From Iris pallida (Eukaryota > Streptophyta > Magnoliopsida > Asparagales > Iridaceae): a stretch of 64,000 nt of DNA. The stretch covers positions 29,871,435-29,935,434 of the forward strand of contig JANAVB010029819.1 of assembly GCA_029216955.1 (NCBI GenBank). The letters run 5' to 3'. Positions 33,445 through 45,411 of the stretch are shown in pieces. The notes beneath the pieces are model-generated. The model ran no database searches. It was given only the letters and a program-made list of their open reading frames with translations, and was not told the DNA's origin. Numbering within the stretch: the first letter of the stretch is position 1; every line of letters begins with the position of its first letter. A program made the position numbers and the translations under genes.

Positions 33445-34385
33445 TTTTTTCACCTTGTATCTTTAGTTTTCATTTTTCTCAAAAAGATTTTCCATTAAAA
33501 AAGTTTCCATAAAAAAGGAATTATTTGTCTTGCCTCTAATCAATGATTTTTCTCCCACAATTTACTAACCCATGAGATGAAAATGCTCCACTTATCAACG
33601 ATTTTTATAACATATTTTACTTACAAATGGGATGATATAAAATTTTCTATTGATTGGTTGCTTAATTTGGTACGCAGGTCATTCAACTTCAAGATCAGCG
33701 GAAGAACATTTCCAGTTTCTTGTCTAAGTAGCTCAAATATAGCATTTCTCTTTGTTGTCCTAGATGTTGATATCTTGTTCTTAATAAGATGAAAACTTTT
33801 GAGCATGCTTATATTTGGTTTTGGTTTGAAACTATCAAAAATAATATTTTCCTAGCAATTCTTCTTGTGTCCTGAAAATGATGTCATAAACATTGCACCA
33901 AAAAAGTCTATTTAGCATACATGTTGTCTTTGTTTACTGTGTTGACTTGTACAGGTCTTATGATCATTTCATTTTATTCTCAATTGTCACTTTATACAAA
34001 CATGTGCACTTAAATAATCAAATATAATTCTCTTATTCTCTCAGGAGGGAAAAATGAAGGTGTTGTGAATATGGGAGGGATGTGCTCCGATCGGGTTTGC
34101 TATGCATATTTTGATTTCACTAGTATAAACATCGGTTTTGGATGTTTAAGTTGTACTAAAACTATATATTTTGGTTTGGATATGTTTGTGATTGCTTGAT
34201 GTTTGTGGTTGGACGAGTGTAAAATGTGTTGGAAGTTTGTGGTGTATGAACAATACGGTTTGTTAATATAAAAATTAAATTTTATAGTTATTTGATGTAT
34301 GTATATCTTTTGGATTATTGATATTATGTCTGTGTTCGATTCATAATATATAACTATAAATAGAATTTTGGCTATACAAAATTTA
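33445..34385. other. CACTA interior with one exon-like end
   Basis: Mostly non-coding. At 33678-33731, after an acceptor-like TTTGGTACGCAG, eighteen codons read VIQLQDQRKNISSFLSK and a stop, which looks like a final exon; the family is not recognised. The stretch from 34050 resembles a 3' UTR. Confidence 0.3.
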
Positions 34386-34720
34386 GCTTCTCTTGACGGT
34401 TATAAAAGGTCAACAATAAACTAAATTTTGATGCAAAAGGGCCTTTTATGATTGTTTTTAATCGTCATCTAGGTCGGAGTCAAAGAAAAGTTTTCAACTA
34501 TATTGACAGTTTTAAAAAAACTGATTTCTTGACGGCTAAAAACGGTCAATAAAAATATTTTAGATGACTATCAATAACCGACAAGAAAAGCTCTGTCAGA
34601 AACCGTCAAGAAAATGGAGGACTTTTCTTGACTCTGGTCTACTTGACGGATCCATAATCGTCCAAATAACCCTTTCTAGATGGGGATTAGCCGTCAAGAA
34701 AGCCCTTTTTGCTTGTAGTG
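34386..34720. repeat. CACTA right subterminal repeat region
   Basis: TTGACGG and CCGTCAAG words (34393, 34532, 34604, 34640, 34693) lead into the terminal CTTGTAGTG. Their density and orientation mirror the left end. Confidence 0.8.
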
Positions 34721-34723
34721 ATA

Positions 34724-36752
34724 TAACATATTTTACAAAATTTCTTGAACAAATGAGAGCTTGGATTTAAATTAGCCACTCACCCACAGGTGCCCCGAAC
34801 CAAGAAAGAGTGCCTTGGAACTGAAGGAAACGCTTGGAACATTTTGAAGCTTTGCTCGTGTGCTCGGAGGCTTGAATCACCTCTTTTGAAGACTCTAATC
34901 CATCCAACTGAATATGGCTCGACTTCCTCGATACCAGGTTGATGTAATATTTTGGTTGTAAAAGGGGGATGTAATGTATAGAACCCATTAGCGTCTATTT
35001 TGTAATCGAGTCATATTGTAAGCCCGTACGACAACTATTGTAATAGAGTCTCTTGTAAATGATGTTCATTATCAATGAAGTTAAGTTTTCTTTTATATCA
35101 TGTGTTGTTCAATTTCTCTGCGTACTCTTTGTGTTGTTGTGTTTCGGATAACCTTATGACTTGTCTTATGCAGAGGCAACTTAGGTTTGCACGACATCAC
35201 GTTCGGAGGATGACTATCGATTCTACCGAATCGGGGCATGACATGTGGTCCAGTCCATGCCCTTGTTTGGTTGTTGGGCTGGGCTATTATGCTTCGATAG
35301 GCTATGAACTGCAGTTGCAAAGTAGAACTCATTATTATAAGATATTGGTGTATCTCATTTGGCCATGACACTTGTGTTACACGAGTTGTGAGTCATATTT
35401 ATATCTCGGACTTGCGTAGTCGGCTGGCCACTGATACGTAAACGACGTACGATAGGGTATAACTGCTAATAGAATTGCATGCTAGAAGACTTAGCAATTA
35501 TTAGTTGTAGTATATAGGACATTGGGCGGGAAGAACATGGTTGGATGTTAACTACCTCCCTTTCTATCGTAGACCCGTTCGCTACTGATGAACGATAGTA
35601 TGACTATATGCTTAGACTCATTCGATACTGAGCAATGGTATATAGACTTAGACTCGTGACTAAGGTACTTTATTCCTTTGAATTGACTTGGTGGTCATGC
35701 GGACATGCATTGTTCTCGATTTGCATCACACGTAGAACGGTTATAAGTCCTTTAGATTATATGCATTATATATTTGGTTGTCTGTTTCTACCTTTAGTCA
35801 TTTACGTATAATCAGTATATCGTGGCATATTTTTCTGTATCTTGTTATGTTCCTCTGAGGACCTAGTGATCTTTCTAGGTATAGACGGTCAGGATTTCCT
35901 ACAGGAGTACAGACTCGAGTCAAGTTCTTCATTTTCTGTCGAGGAAATCTTACCCTCCGATGATGCTTGATTCTTTCATTGATGGAACCTTTTAGTTCTT
36001 GTTTACTTTCGTTCATTTATTTTTAGGAGGTCGGACTCCATTCCCATTCTAACTTGGTAGTATATTTGTCTTCACCCGACTATCATTTTTTTGGCTATTT
36101 ATTGATTTATGATGAACTATTTCTTTTATTACTGTTGTGGTTGAGATATAGTTATTGTCTTTGACCATGAGATATTGTTATGAGCTGGAGTTCATGTACT
36201 ACAGCTTATGTGTGTATTCGTAGATTCTATATATTATATAGCCTTTGTATACATACAACTGGCATGTACATATTCCTATACATGTCAAAAGTGGTATTTC
36301 ACGTACATTACCCCTAACCGTTTACATGTTGAAAGTGGTATTTCACAACATACTAGATATGAGTAGTCTTTCTGGTCTCACTTCACATTTGCTGCTCTCA
36401 TTGTACGTGATAGATATTTTTCATACTTGTTGGATACATATTTATTCTATTTCTTTTACTGGTTTTCATTTACATGACTTTCTTTACTATCTTAATTATC
36501 TATTCCACTATACGATTGTACCATGGTTTTGTGATTCCTTTTTCATCATGTATCTCATTACTATTTATTGTTTTATAGTCTTTATCATGTATTGGAACTG
36601 CTTTCGAAATGTGCTTCGCTCCAATCCTGACTGGATAACTTCTTTTAGACGAAGAGTACGAGGTTACGTGTCTAACACATTATAAGCCCAGGAGACTCAA
36701 GGTGCGGACGCCTCAGTAGTTTAGTTTATATATGTAGATGCAGTTTAGACTT
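34724..36752 (+). mobile_element. Ty3/gypsy LTR, left part, interrupted
   Basis: The last part (about 36200-36752) matches the end region of the 16747-19986 LTR (TGCTTCGCTCC...CCTGACT..., GCCCAGGAGAC, GTTTAGACT). The LTR resumes after an insertion at 43196 and ends GGGTCGTGACA at 43659. The first ~400 bases have a GTAAATGATG...AATGAAG 3'-UTR look and may be unrelated. Paired short ORFs on both strands at 35075-35371 reflect composition and are not called. Confidence 0.45.
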
Positions 36753-37310
36753 TGTAACGCCCCAGTCCTAAAATATGTAGGACTAGAACGTACATGCTAG
36801 CCGTATAATAAATGTACGTAATCTATAATTTTGCAGTATAATCATGGCACACTAATCTCATCCACAAAATAAAAGAATAATGATATCATAAAATCAACTT
36901 TTGAATTTGTCATTTGTACAAGTCATTGGGCGGAGACAAATCCACTACCAACTATTTAAATGAAAAAAATAAATACAAATGAAAGAATTTGTCAAGCTAA
37001 GCGAAGGACGATTCAAGAGCAAGTCATCTTCGAAGAAATAAAGAAGATCACAGCCTTGGCTAGAATACCTGCGAAAATAGCGAAACACACACCTGGAGAA
37101 ATAACCAGGTCCTCAGAGGGACATAACAAGATACAGAAAGAATATGACATATAAAATGTCAGAATAGATAATAAATATGCAAAGACTATCCTAGACAAAT
37201 ATGAAAAATGGTATCCTAACCATCTATGTGATAATGCACCTTGAAGACAACGTTCCACACAGGGGCTTTCTGAAAATATAGGCACGACGCATTAACATTT
37301 AAACCGAGGC

Positions 37311-37452
37311 ACTAGTGGCATCTAGAGAAAAATAAATGCATGACACTAGCTCTCGGGTGAGTCACTAATGGCATCTAGAGGAAAGTAAATGCATGACACA
37401 CTAGCACTCGACTGAGTCCTCTAGCGGCGACTAGTGGAAAGTAAATAAATGG
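37311..37452 (-). repeat. Three tandem ~54-bp units in the LTR
   Basis: Units start at 37311, 37364 and 37419, sharing ACTAGTGGCATCTAGAGGAAA and a CTCGGGTGAGTC-like end. The third is partial. Confidence 0.7.
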
Positions 37453-38974
37453 AAGACCCTACGCCTAGCTAACAACTTTCTTCTCCCTCCCTATGCACTA
37501 CTCGTGCTATATCCACATCACGATATTCTTAATAACCGCTAAGACCTCTAGACATGCATCACACCAAGGACAGTCCCTTAACTCTAGGTCAAATGTGCAT
37601 AAAATAAATAAAGAAGCAAAAACACGACTGAAATATAATAAAATAAATAATAAATAAGATAAATGCAGTAACTAAACAAAAGGTGCAGAATACATATAAG
37701 CAATAAATATGGCAAGGTATCTTGCCTGGTGGTTGTTGGGTGTTTTGACGACGTCCAGCAGATGAAATCAACAAGTCAAGAGAAGCTACAAGGATGGAAC
37801 TTCCGCAAACGTCTCCGGATGCTGAAACAAACATCACCAACATTTTTGGAATAAAAAAATGTCTAAAAATGCCTACCCAAAAGTCCAATTCGGGACACAT
37901 GGGTAAAATCGTAATTCGGATTAAAACGATGTCCGTCGTTGGACCTGCTTTGCATTAGAATGCGTGCCAAATCCTATGGTCTGTAAAGTAATCAAGCTAT
38001 ATGTCTATGTGTCCGGTTTGACGATATGAACCCAACTGTATGTCCAAAGTTAGATTTCGGTGGGCCATGCACAAATTCGCCCGTTGGATTGGGTAATGGG
38101 CCCGCCAAAAAGGGTGTTTCGATCGACCTTCTCTGAATCAGAAAAAAAAACTAAGCATACAGGACCATAAAAACGATACGGTCCTGATGGAGCAAGTTTC
38201 TTCTCGAGATGACGAACGTGCACAAAGTAATTAGAAATTTTGAAAAAGGCCGATATGGCGTTCTTCGACGGATACGAGTCAAATTCATCGCGCACGCGCA
38301 TCCAATTCGAATTCCGTCAAAGCCCACAAGTTTTTAAAGTTCGTATGCACCTTTCACTGCCTTCAGTTTGCGAAGGAGTCATCTAGTTCGTCAGGATAGA
38401 CCCCGTATCGGTGTTTTCAATGTTTTAAAAAACTATTTTTTGCCATTTTAGAACTAATTTAAAACATAAATTAGCAAACTTAAATAAAAACTAAAATTGG
38501 GTTTTAAGCCGTATAGGTTTTCTATAGGGCTGTTCAAGTGGATTTCCAAATTGATCGATGGTTTGACAGGAAACAGCCTTCAAAGATGGGATTTCGGTAT
38601 AGTTTCTATATTCAGAAAATTGAGTTTTTTCTCAATTTATGAACTAGATTTTCTTCGCGTACATTGTGAATTAAAACAAACTAATTGAAGGGATTGGAAG
38701 GTGTTTAGGTTGTCTAGGCACCTGTGCGATACGTTCGCAAAAAGAACGAACGATGATGGAGAAAACACAAAGCAGAGTTGGATGATTTGCTGTTGCACGC
38801 TGCTGCTGTGGTCTCAACGCATGTGCGTTGCTCTGCTGTGGCGTGCTGTGGCGTCGACCAGCAGTGTGCCGCTGCTCCACGGCGGTGACCAGAGGTCGGG
38901 GGTCATGCACGGGTCTGGGAAGGATGGGGTGAATTCATTGGAGGAATTTTGAGTTCCGGAAAGAAATATATCGA

Positions 38975-38984
38975 TATTTATATA
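38975..38984 (-). promoter_or_regulatory. LTR TATA box
   Basis: TATATAAATA on the minus strand; kept as ATTTATATA (plus) at 41902-41910 in the other LTR. Confidence 0.5.
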
Positions 38985-39010
38985 AAAATTTTCATTCGAT
39001 CTTGCAAATG

Positions 39011-39080
39011 ACCTCTAGCCTAGTGGTTAAGAGAGATACATGCGGCCCGATTGGTCAAGAGTTCGAATCCCAGTGGGAGG
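39011..39080 (+). repeat. tRNA-derived SINE-like head
   Basis: TAGCCTAGTGG at 39016-39026 fits an RNA polymerase III A box and AGTTCGAATCC at 39060-39070 a B box, with tRNA-like spacing. The segment is missing from the matching place in the other LTR (about 41925-41960), so it was inserted here or deleted there. Neither an A/T tail nor a clear target duplication is visible. It is too degenerate to be a functional tRNA gene. Confidence 0.45.
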
Positions 39081-40037
39081 ATTCGGATTGTATCGATGTA
39101 ATTCAGAAGAGAATTTGATTGATGTCATATAGGATTTCGCTTGGAGAGATTTGGAGAAGATTTGAGAATGTTTGGTTCAATCAAATTTTTTCAAAAAAAA
39201 ATCTTCCTTTCTACAAATCACCATCGGTTTCCTATGAAGTTATTCATCTCGCGCGAGATAAAGAATAGTATTTGTTTTTTTTCCTTTTTTAAAAAAAAAA
39301 CCTTTTACAAGGTTAATTAATGATAAGAAAAATCCTATAAATATGTAAAATTATAATAGTTCTAAAAATATTATCTACATAATTTTTTTTTTGAATATTT
39401 TTAGCAATATACATTCCAATATATACATATATCATATATTTACGCTTTGCTATTTATATATAAAACTCCATTTATCTATTTATATAAAAACCATGCATAT
39501 ATAATTATTTTACTACAAAACCTTTAAAAATCTAATAAAAAATGTTAAATCATATTAAAACAATATATCTAGAAAATGTTTTCTAGATAATTTTTTTCCT
39601 AATAACGTTACATATATATATTTAATGATCATATAAAATCTATATAAATCTATTACTTCATAACCTATATGTAATAAATTTAAGAATATTAAAAATTAAA
39701 TTTAAAATATTTTCATATAAATTATTGTACACAATTTATCTATTTATAGAAATCTATATTTATTTCACATATATCTATTTATATAATCCAATCTAAAGAA
39801 AATAAATTTATGAAAATCATAATAGAATATTTATGTATTCAATATATAAATTCTACATATAGTTATAATAGTTTATCCAGTTAATTATTACCAAAAACAT
39901 TTTGAAGAAAAGCAATCTAGGGGTTAAATCATATATAAAAATAAAAATAAAAATAAAAATCCTCTTAAAATATAATTTGAAAATAAAAATGAAAAAAAAG
40001 AAAAGACGAAAATATAGAAAAATTTAGGGGGTTTACA

Positions 40038-41366
40038 TCATACCCAACTTACAAGAATTTTGTCTACGAAATTAAGACATAACTAGGGTAGGTAGGTTCG
40101 AGAAAGTAGAAGGATTTCTCCATAAGAAAATGCGATCAAATCATTGGAGAAGGAAACGTCGTACAACAAAATAGGTAATTTAAAAATTGCGAGTTTGGTA
40201 ATTAGGAAGATAAAATTTCGGATATGGTTGGGTAATGAATGAGAGTTGCTGGTCAATGCACAAAATTAAAAGAATAAGGGTTAAGTAAATTAAGACGAGA
40301 ATAAGTAGAGACTCGAGACACGTGGTTCTTTGAGAGAAACATAGTCTTCTAGATTGGGGTCCGATCAAAGGAACAATTCTAATCATTTTAAAGTTTAAAA
40401 TGATTAGAAGGTCATGATATTAGATCGAGGATCGAGAAAAAGGACGAGTAACTCAAAACTAGGGCGTAGTCATTTGGCTTAGTCGATGGATAACTATACT
40501 TGTGTTTATACAACTATTATGGCAATAGGTAGTATAGTAGCCTAAGTGGGAAACTCCGTGTCTATCTATCAAGTGCGAGTGTTTGTCTTTCTGAAATAGG
40601 TGAAGACGAAATTAATAACGAGTTTAAGGAAGATGTGATCGAATACTAATATGGGGTTCAAAGGCGATTGAATATTTCAAAGAGAGTTGTCAACGCAGTT
40701 GCGGATGAGATCCTAGAGGAAAAATTAATTATTTTCCAATCCACATAGAATAATTATACAAAGAGCGAACCAAGTGTACTAGAGTTGATCAGACCATAAT
40801 ACACTGATTATAATTAGGCAATATGTTTAGTGGGTGCACCCAATAAAACATATGTCCTAAACAAGTTCGATAAATTAAGCCTGCGAAACTAGGGTATAAT
40901 AGCGACTTTAGTCAAGATAGTCCAAAATATAAGTACGTGAGAAGATGAAAGAAAGTGTGAATGGCTCAAGTTCATCAAAATCTAAGACTTGTCCGGTGTT
41001 TGTGCCTATACAGTCGTCCTACTGTCTTCTTGTCTAAGACTTTGGTAGACCAAATGGGGTGCGGTCCTCTAAACTCTATAGTCTAGATAATCTATTGGTA
41101 TCCTTTTTAATGGGTGATAAGGATAAAAGAAATTTTAGGTTGCGAGGCATTCTACCCAACTTAGAAGAGCCCAATTAATGGTGTAATCGAACAAGGAAGC
41201 ATATATATACCTAACCTTTATTAAGCACGAGAGATAAGATTCACGGCAAGCGAGATACAATTCAAGGTAGTTAAATAAGAGTCCGAAGACGGAATTAAGG
41301 AAGGAGATCAAGTGTGTGGATGAGATCCTAGACTCTAATCCTATATGCAGGCCCGCTCGGTACAAA
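40038..41366 (-). other. Internal region of the minus-strand element, non-coding
   Basis: Next to the 3' LTR the minus strand reads TTCGTAGACAAAATTCTTG, a decayed form of the TTCGAGGACGAAT...purine tract that ends chromovirus pol. At the other end GGATTAGAGTCTAGG may be a decayed PBS. No gag or pol motif remains; the longest frame (41135-41365, minus) is not recognisable. Confidence 0.55.
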
Positions 41367-43195
41367 AATTAGCAAACAGAAATTAAAACAGAAATTAGCA
41401 AACTAAAATAAAAACAAAAAATTGGGTTTTGTAGTCGTATAGGTTGTCTACAGGTCTGTTGAAGTGGATTTCCAATTTGATCGAAGGTTTGACAGGAAAC
41501 AGCCATCAAAGTTGAGATTTCGGGGCAGTTTCTATATTCAGAAAATCGAGTTTTTTTTATCGATTTTAGAACTCGATTTTCTTTGCGTACATTGCGAATT
41601 AAAACAAACTATTTGAAGGAAATGGAAGGTGGTTAGGTTGTCTGCGAATCTGCGTGATCCGTTCGCAAAACGAACAAACGACGACGGAGAAATCATAAAG
41701 CGAAGTTGGGTGATTTGCTGTTGCACGTTACTGCTGTGCTGTCAGCGCATGTGCGTTGCTGCTGTGACAAGCTGCGGCGTTGGCCGACAGCTTGTGACAG
41801 CTCCACGATGGCAGCTAGCGGTCAGGGGTCATGCACGGATCTGGGAAGGATGGGATGAATTCATGGGAGGAATTTTGAGTTTCGGAAAGAAATATATTGA
41901 CATTTATATAGAATTTTTCATTCTATTTTTAAATCGAGTTTGGATTTGAATTTGAGCAAGGATTGGGGTTGTACTGATGTAATTCAGAAGAGAATTTGAT
42001 TGACGTCATATAGGATTTCTTTTGGAGAGATTTGGAGAAGATTTGAGAATGTTTGGTTCAATCAAAATTTAAAAAAATCTTCCTTTCTACAATTCACCAT
42101 CGGTTTCCTATGAAGTTATTCATCTCGCGAGAAATTCAATTTCTCGAGAAATTCAATTTCCCGCGAGATGAAGAATAGTGTTTGTTTTTCCTTTTTTTAA
42201 TAAAAAACCTTTTACAAGGTTAATTAATAATAAGAAAAATCCTATAAATATATAAAAATATAATAGTTCTAAAAATATTATCTACATAATTTATTTTGAA
42301 TATTCATAGCAATATACATTCCAATATATACATATATCATACATTTACACTTTGCTATTTATATATAAAACTCCATTTATCTATTTATATAAAAACCATG
42401 CATATATAATTCTTTTACTACAAAACCTTTAAAAATCTAATAAAAAAATCTTAAATCATACTAAAGCAATATCTCTAGAAAATGTTTTCTAGATAATGTT
42501 TTTCCTAATAACGTTAGATATATATATTTAATGATCATATAAAATCTATGCTAAATTGCAACTTGATAACCTCAACTATCACTATCTTTCAACTTGATAC
42601 CATCAACTTTATAGGTACTAACTTAATACCCTATCTCAACTTATATTTCTAACTTGATACCCAATTTTTTTATTCCTAAACTACCCTCCCCACCCTGCTG
42701 CTACTTCCTCCACCCTCCCCTCCACCACCGGCGACCCCCCCTATCCGCCCCCGACCACCCCCCTATCCATCCCCGACCCCCACCAGTGACCACCCCCTAC
42801 CCCTTCCCCTACCGGCGACCACTACTCCTGCCCCACCCGGGCTGCCCCAAGCGCCGTCGCACCGCCGCGCACTATCACTGTAATATAAATTATTGTACAC
42901 AATTTATCTATTTCTAGAAATCTATATTTATTTCACATATATCAATTTATATAATACAATCTAAAGAAAATACATTTATAAAATAATAATAGAATAATTA
43001 TGTATTCAATATTTAAATTCTACATATAGATATAATGGTTTATATAGTTAATTATTACCAAAAACATTTTTTACAAAAAACAATCTAGGGGTTAAATCAT
43101 ATATAAAAATAAAAATCCTCTTAAAATTTAAATTGAGAAATAAAAATGAAAGAAATGAAAAGATGAAAAAAATAACAAAATTTAGGGGGTTTACA
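41367..43195 (-). repeat. 5' LTR (truncated) of the minus-strand element
   Basis: It matches 38480-40037. It additionally holds a C-rich insertion at about 42550-42885 (CCACCACCGGCGACC-type repeats after AACTTGATACC words) that is absent from the left copy. Everything beyond 41390 that the left LTR has (36753-38480) is lost here. Confidence 0.7.
42548..42890. repeat. C-rich insert in the 5' LTR
   Basis: Between ATAAAATCTAT and AATTATTGTACAC, where the left LTR has about 120 AT-rich bases, lies a block with three AACTTGATACC words followed by CCCCACCACCGGCGACC-like C-rich sequence. It encodes only a Pro-rich chance frame. Origin unknown. Confidence 0.5.
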
Positions 43196-43659
<464 letters not shown>

Positions 43660-43918
43660 AAATCGTTGCTAAATATATGCAGAGCTGGATACTAGGATAG
43701 ATGCTTGAACATGTACTATGGATAAAAATTGTTGGTCATTATTAAATATGCAAAAGCAAACATATATACATATCACCATAATCGATATATATTTTATATC
43801 TCGAATTTAATCTGAATAATTACATTAAACAATAATTTTGATCTTATTGTGCAAATATATAAGCTTTGAAATCCAACATTAATACAATCAAAAAAGAGAA
43901 GTGTCAATGCAACATTAT

Positions 43919-44293
43919 TTAGTCTACTTGCTTGTAGTTTGAGTAGACTACAATTAGATTAGCAATTGAATGGTGATCTAATGCTGACGATTCATGTTCT
44001 GGAGGATAGTAGCATAAAATCCCATCAGCAATGGGGCTTTTGGCAAGGATGCTATTCCCTATAGTAGGTAGACAAGTACTTATGTGAATTGCCACCTCGG
44101 CAGCGGCAACCCAACGCCGTCGTATCCATGTAAAGGTTGTAATATATTGTTGGAGTTGGGCGAAATCCCAATCTATGTGGAGAATACCTAGAGTCTGACA
44201 AGCGCCATCCTTGGATCGAAGAATTTCAGAGAGTGCGTCGAGGGCCATATATTGGAAAATATATGGTAAGCGTATATATGATTGGATTTCCAT
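43919..44293 (-). pseudogene. Unrecognised 124-codon ORF, perhaps an RNase H-like fragment
   Basis: The minus strand is open for 375 bases in AT-rich surroundings. It reads [20 protein letters not shown], then HIDWDFAQLQQYITTFTWIR with RRWVAAAEVAIH. The FTWIRRR..AA..AIH arrangement loosely recalls the C-terminal part of plant LINE RNase H (RVT_3: F..vpR..N..A..LA), but the acidic catalytic residues cannot be placed. It lies between the gypsy LTR end (43659) and the TA array. It may sit inside the copia LTR. 43660-43918 holds nothing I can name. Confidence 0.3.
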
Positions 44294-44307
44294 ATCTTTG
44301 ATCTTTG

Positions 44308-44941
<634 letters not shown>

Positions 44942-44946
<5 letters not shown>

Positions 44947-45389
44947 ATATGGTAACCCTAATCCATGCAAGGGTTTATAAAAGGTTGATGCAAGTTGATG
45001 AATATCATCTAGGTTACAACTTTTGGGAAAGAAAAAGAGGGCATGACGGCTTCTTCGAAAAGAAAATCATTTTCGGGAAATTCTTTCTGGTCGTCTTCAT
45101 TTTTGAGAGTCTGTAATCAATTTCTATTCTAAGGAGTTATAGAGAGCTGTTTAGATCGGTAAATAGCTTATAAGGAGTCAGTGTATTTCTTATTTCATTA
45201 GTGGAGGCTTTTCAGGACAGGACTTTGATTGTTTCGTAGTTTTTCCTATATGGGTTTCCCATGTAAAAGTTGCTTGTGTTTGTTGTTGGATCTTTTATAA
45301 TTATTGGCAATTTGGCTTTGTGCGCTCTTGTTCGGTTCTCCCATAGCTCCTTGGTTTAGGAGAACGGTTTTTGTGTTTCGTTCCAGACA
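44942..45389 (+). mobile_element. Ty1/copia 5' LTR, right part
   Basis: It ends TTCCAGACA, followed three bases later by a tRNA-Met-type PBS. A TATA box is at 44974. The start of the LTR is not certain; TGTTGGTCATT at 43730 is a candidate, which would place the TA array inside the LTR. The matching gag-pol remnant is at 58665-60492. Confidence 0.6.
44974..44982 (+). promoter_or_regulatory. Copia LTR TATA box
   Basis: GGGTTTATAAAAGG is a good plant TATA context, some 415 bases before the LTR end. Confidence 0.6.
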
Positions 45390-45392
45390 GAG

Positions 45393-45407
45393 TGTTATCA
45401 AAGCTTG
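45393..45407 (+). other. Copia primer-binding site
   Basis: TGTTATCAAAGCTTG resembles TGGTATCAGAGC, complementary to initiator tRNA-Met. The LARD-like element is inserted right behind it, and GTAGGTTC resumes at 58667. Confidence 0.65.
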
Positions 45408-45411
45408 TGGT

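Larger units (their letters stand above)
26109..34720. mobile_element. CACTA (En/Spm) transposon, non-autonomous
   Basis: The left end reads CACTACAAGTAAAATGG and the right end CCTTTTTGCTTGTAGTG, inverted CACTACAAG-type termini. A 3-bp target duplication ATA flanks both (26106-26108, 34721-34723), as in all CACTA elements. Both ends hold TTGACGG subterminal repeats. The 8.6-kb interior lacks a transposase ORF, so it needs help from another element. It carries a hAT-like insertion, a MULE-type MITE, a Ser/Pro-rich ORF and a broken RPS3 exon, so it has picked up host sequence. Confidence 0.9.
36753..40037 (-). repeat. 3' LTR (full length) of the minus-strand element
   Basis: A 3285-bp LTR. The part from 38480 to 40037 matches 41390-43195. 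A TATA box on the minus strand (TATATAAATA) is at 38975-38984. The first 700 bases (in coding sense) are very AT-rich. The far end contains three ~54-bp tandem units. No coding sequence is present. Confidence 0.8.
36753..43195 (-). mobile_element. Minus-strand non-coding LTR retrotransposon with unequal LTRs
   Basis: A perfect 5-bp target duplication GACTT flanks the element (36748-36752, 43196-43200). On the minus strand both LTRs begin TGTAAACCCCCTAAATTT (at 43195 and at 40037). The left LTR ends TGTAACGCCCC (reversed GGGGCGTTACA) at 36753. The internal region is 1.3 kb with no ORF. The right (5') LTR lacks its last ~1.5 kb. It was inserted into the LTR described at 34724. Confidence 0.85.

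Noticed and set aside
35075..35371. ORFs of 97 and 92 codons on opposite strands
   Set aside because: They overlap almost completely and show no coding signal; the region reads as retrotransposon LTR or UTR.
39011..39080. A functional tRNA gene
   Set aside because: A and B boxes are present but the acceptor and anticodon stems do not pair; a SINE head is the better reading.
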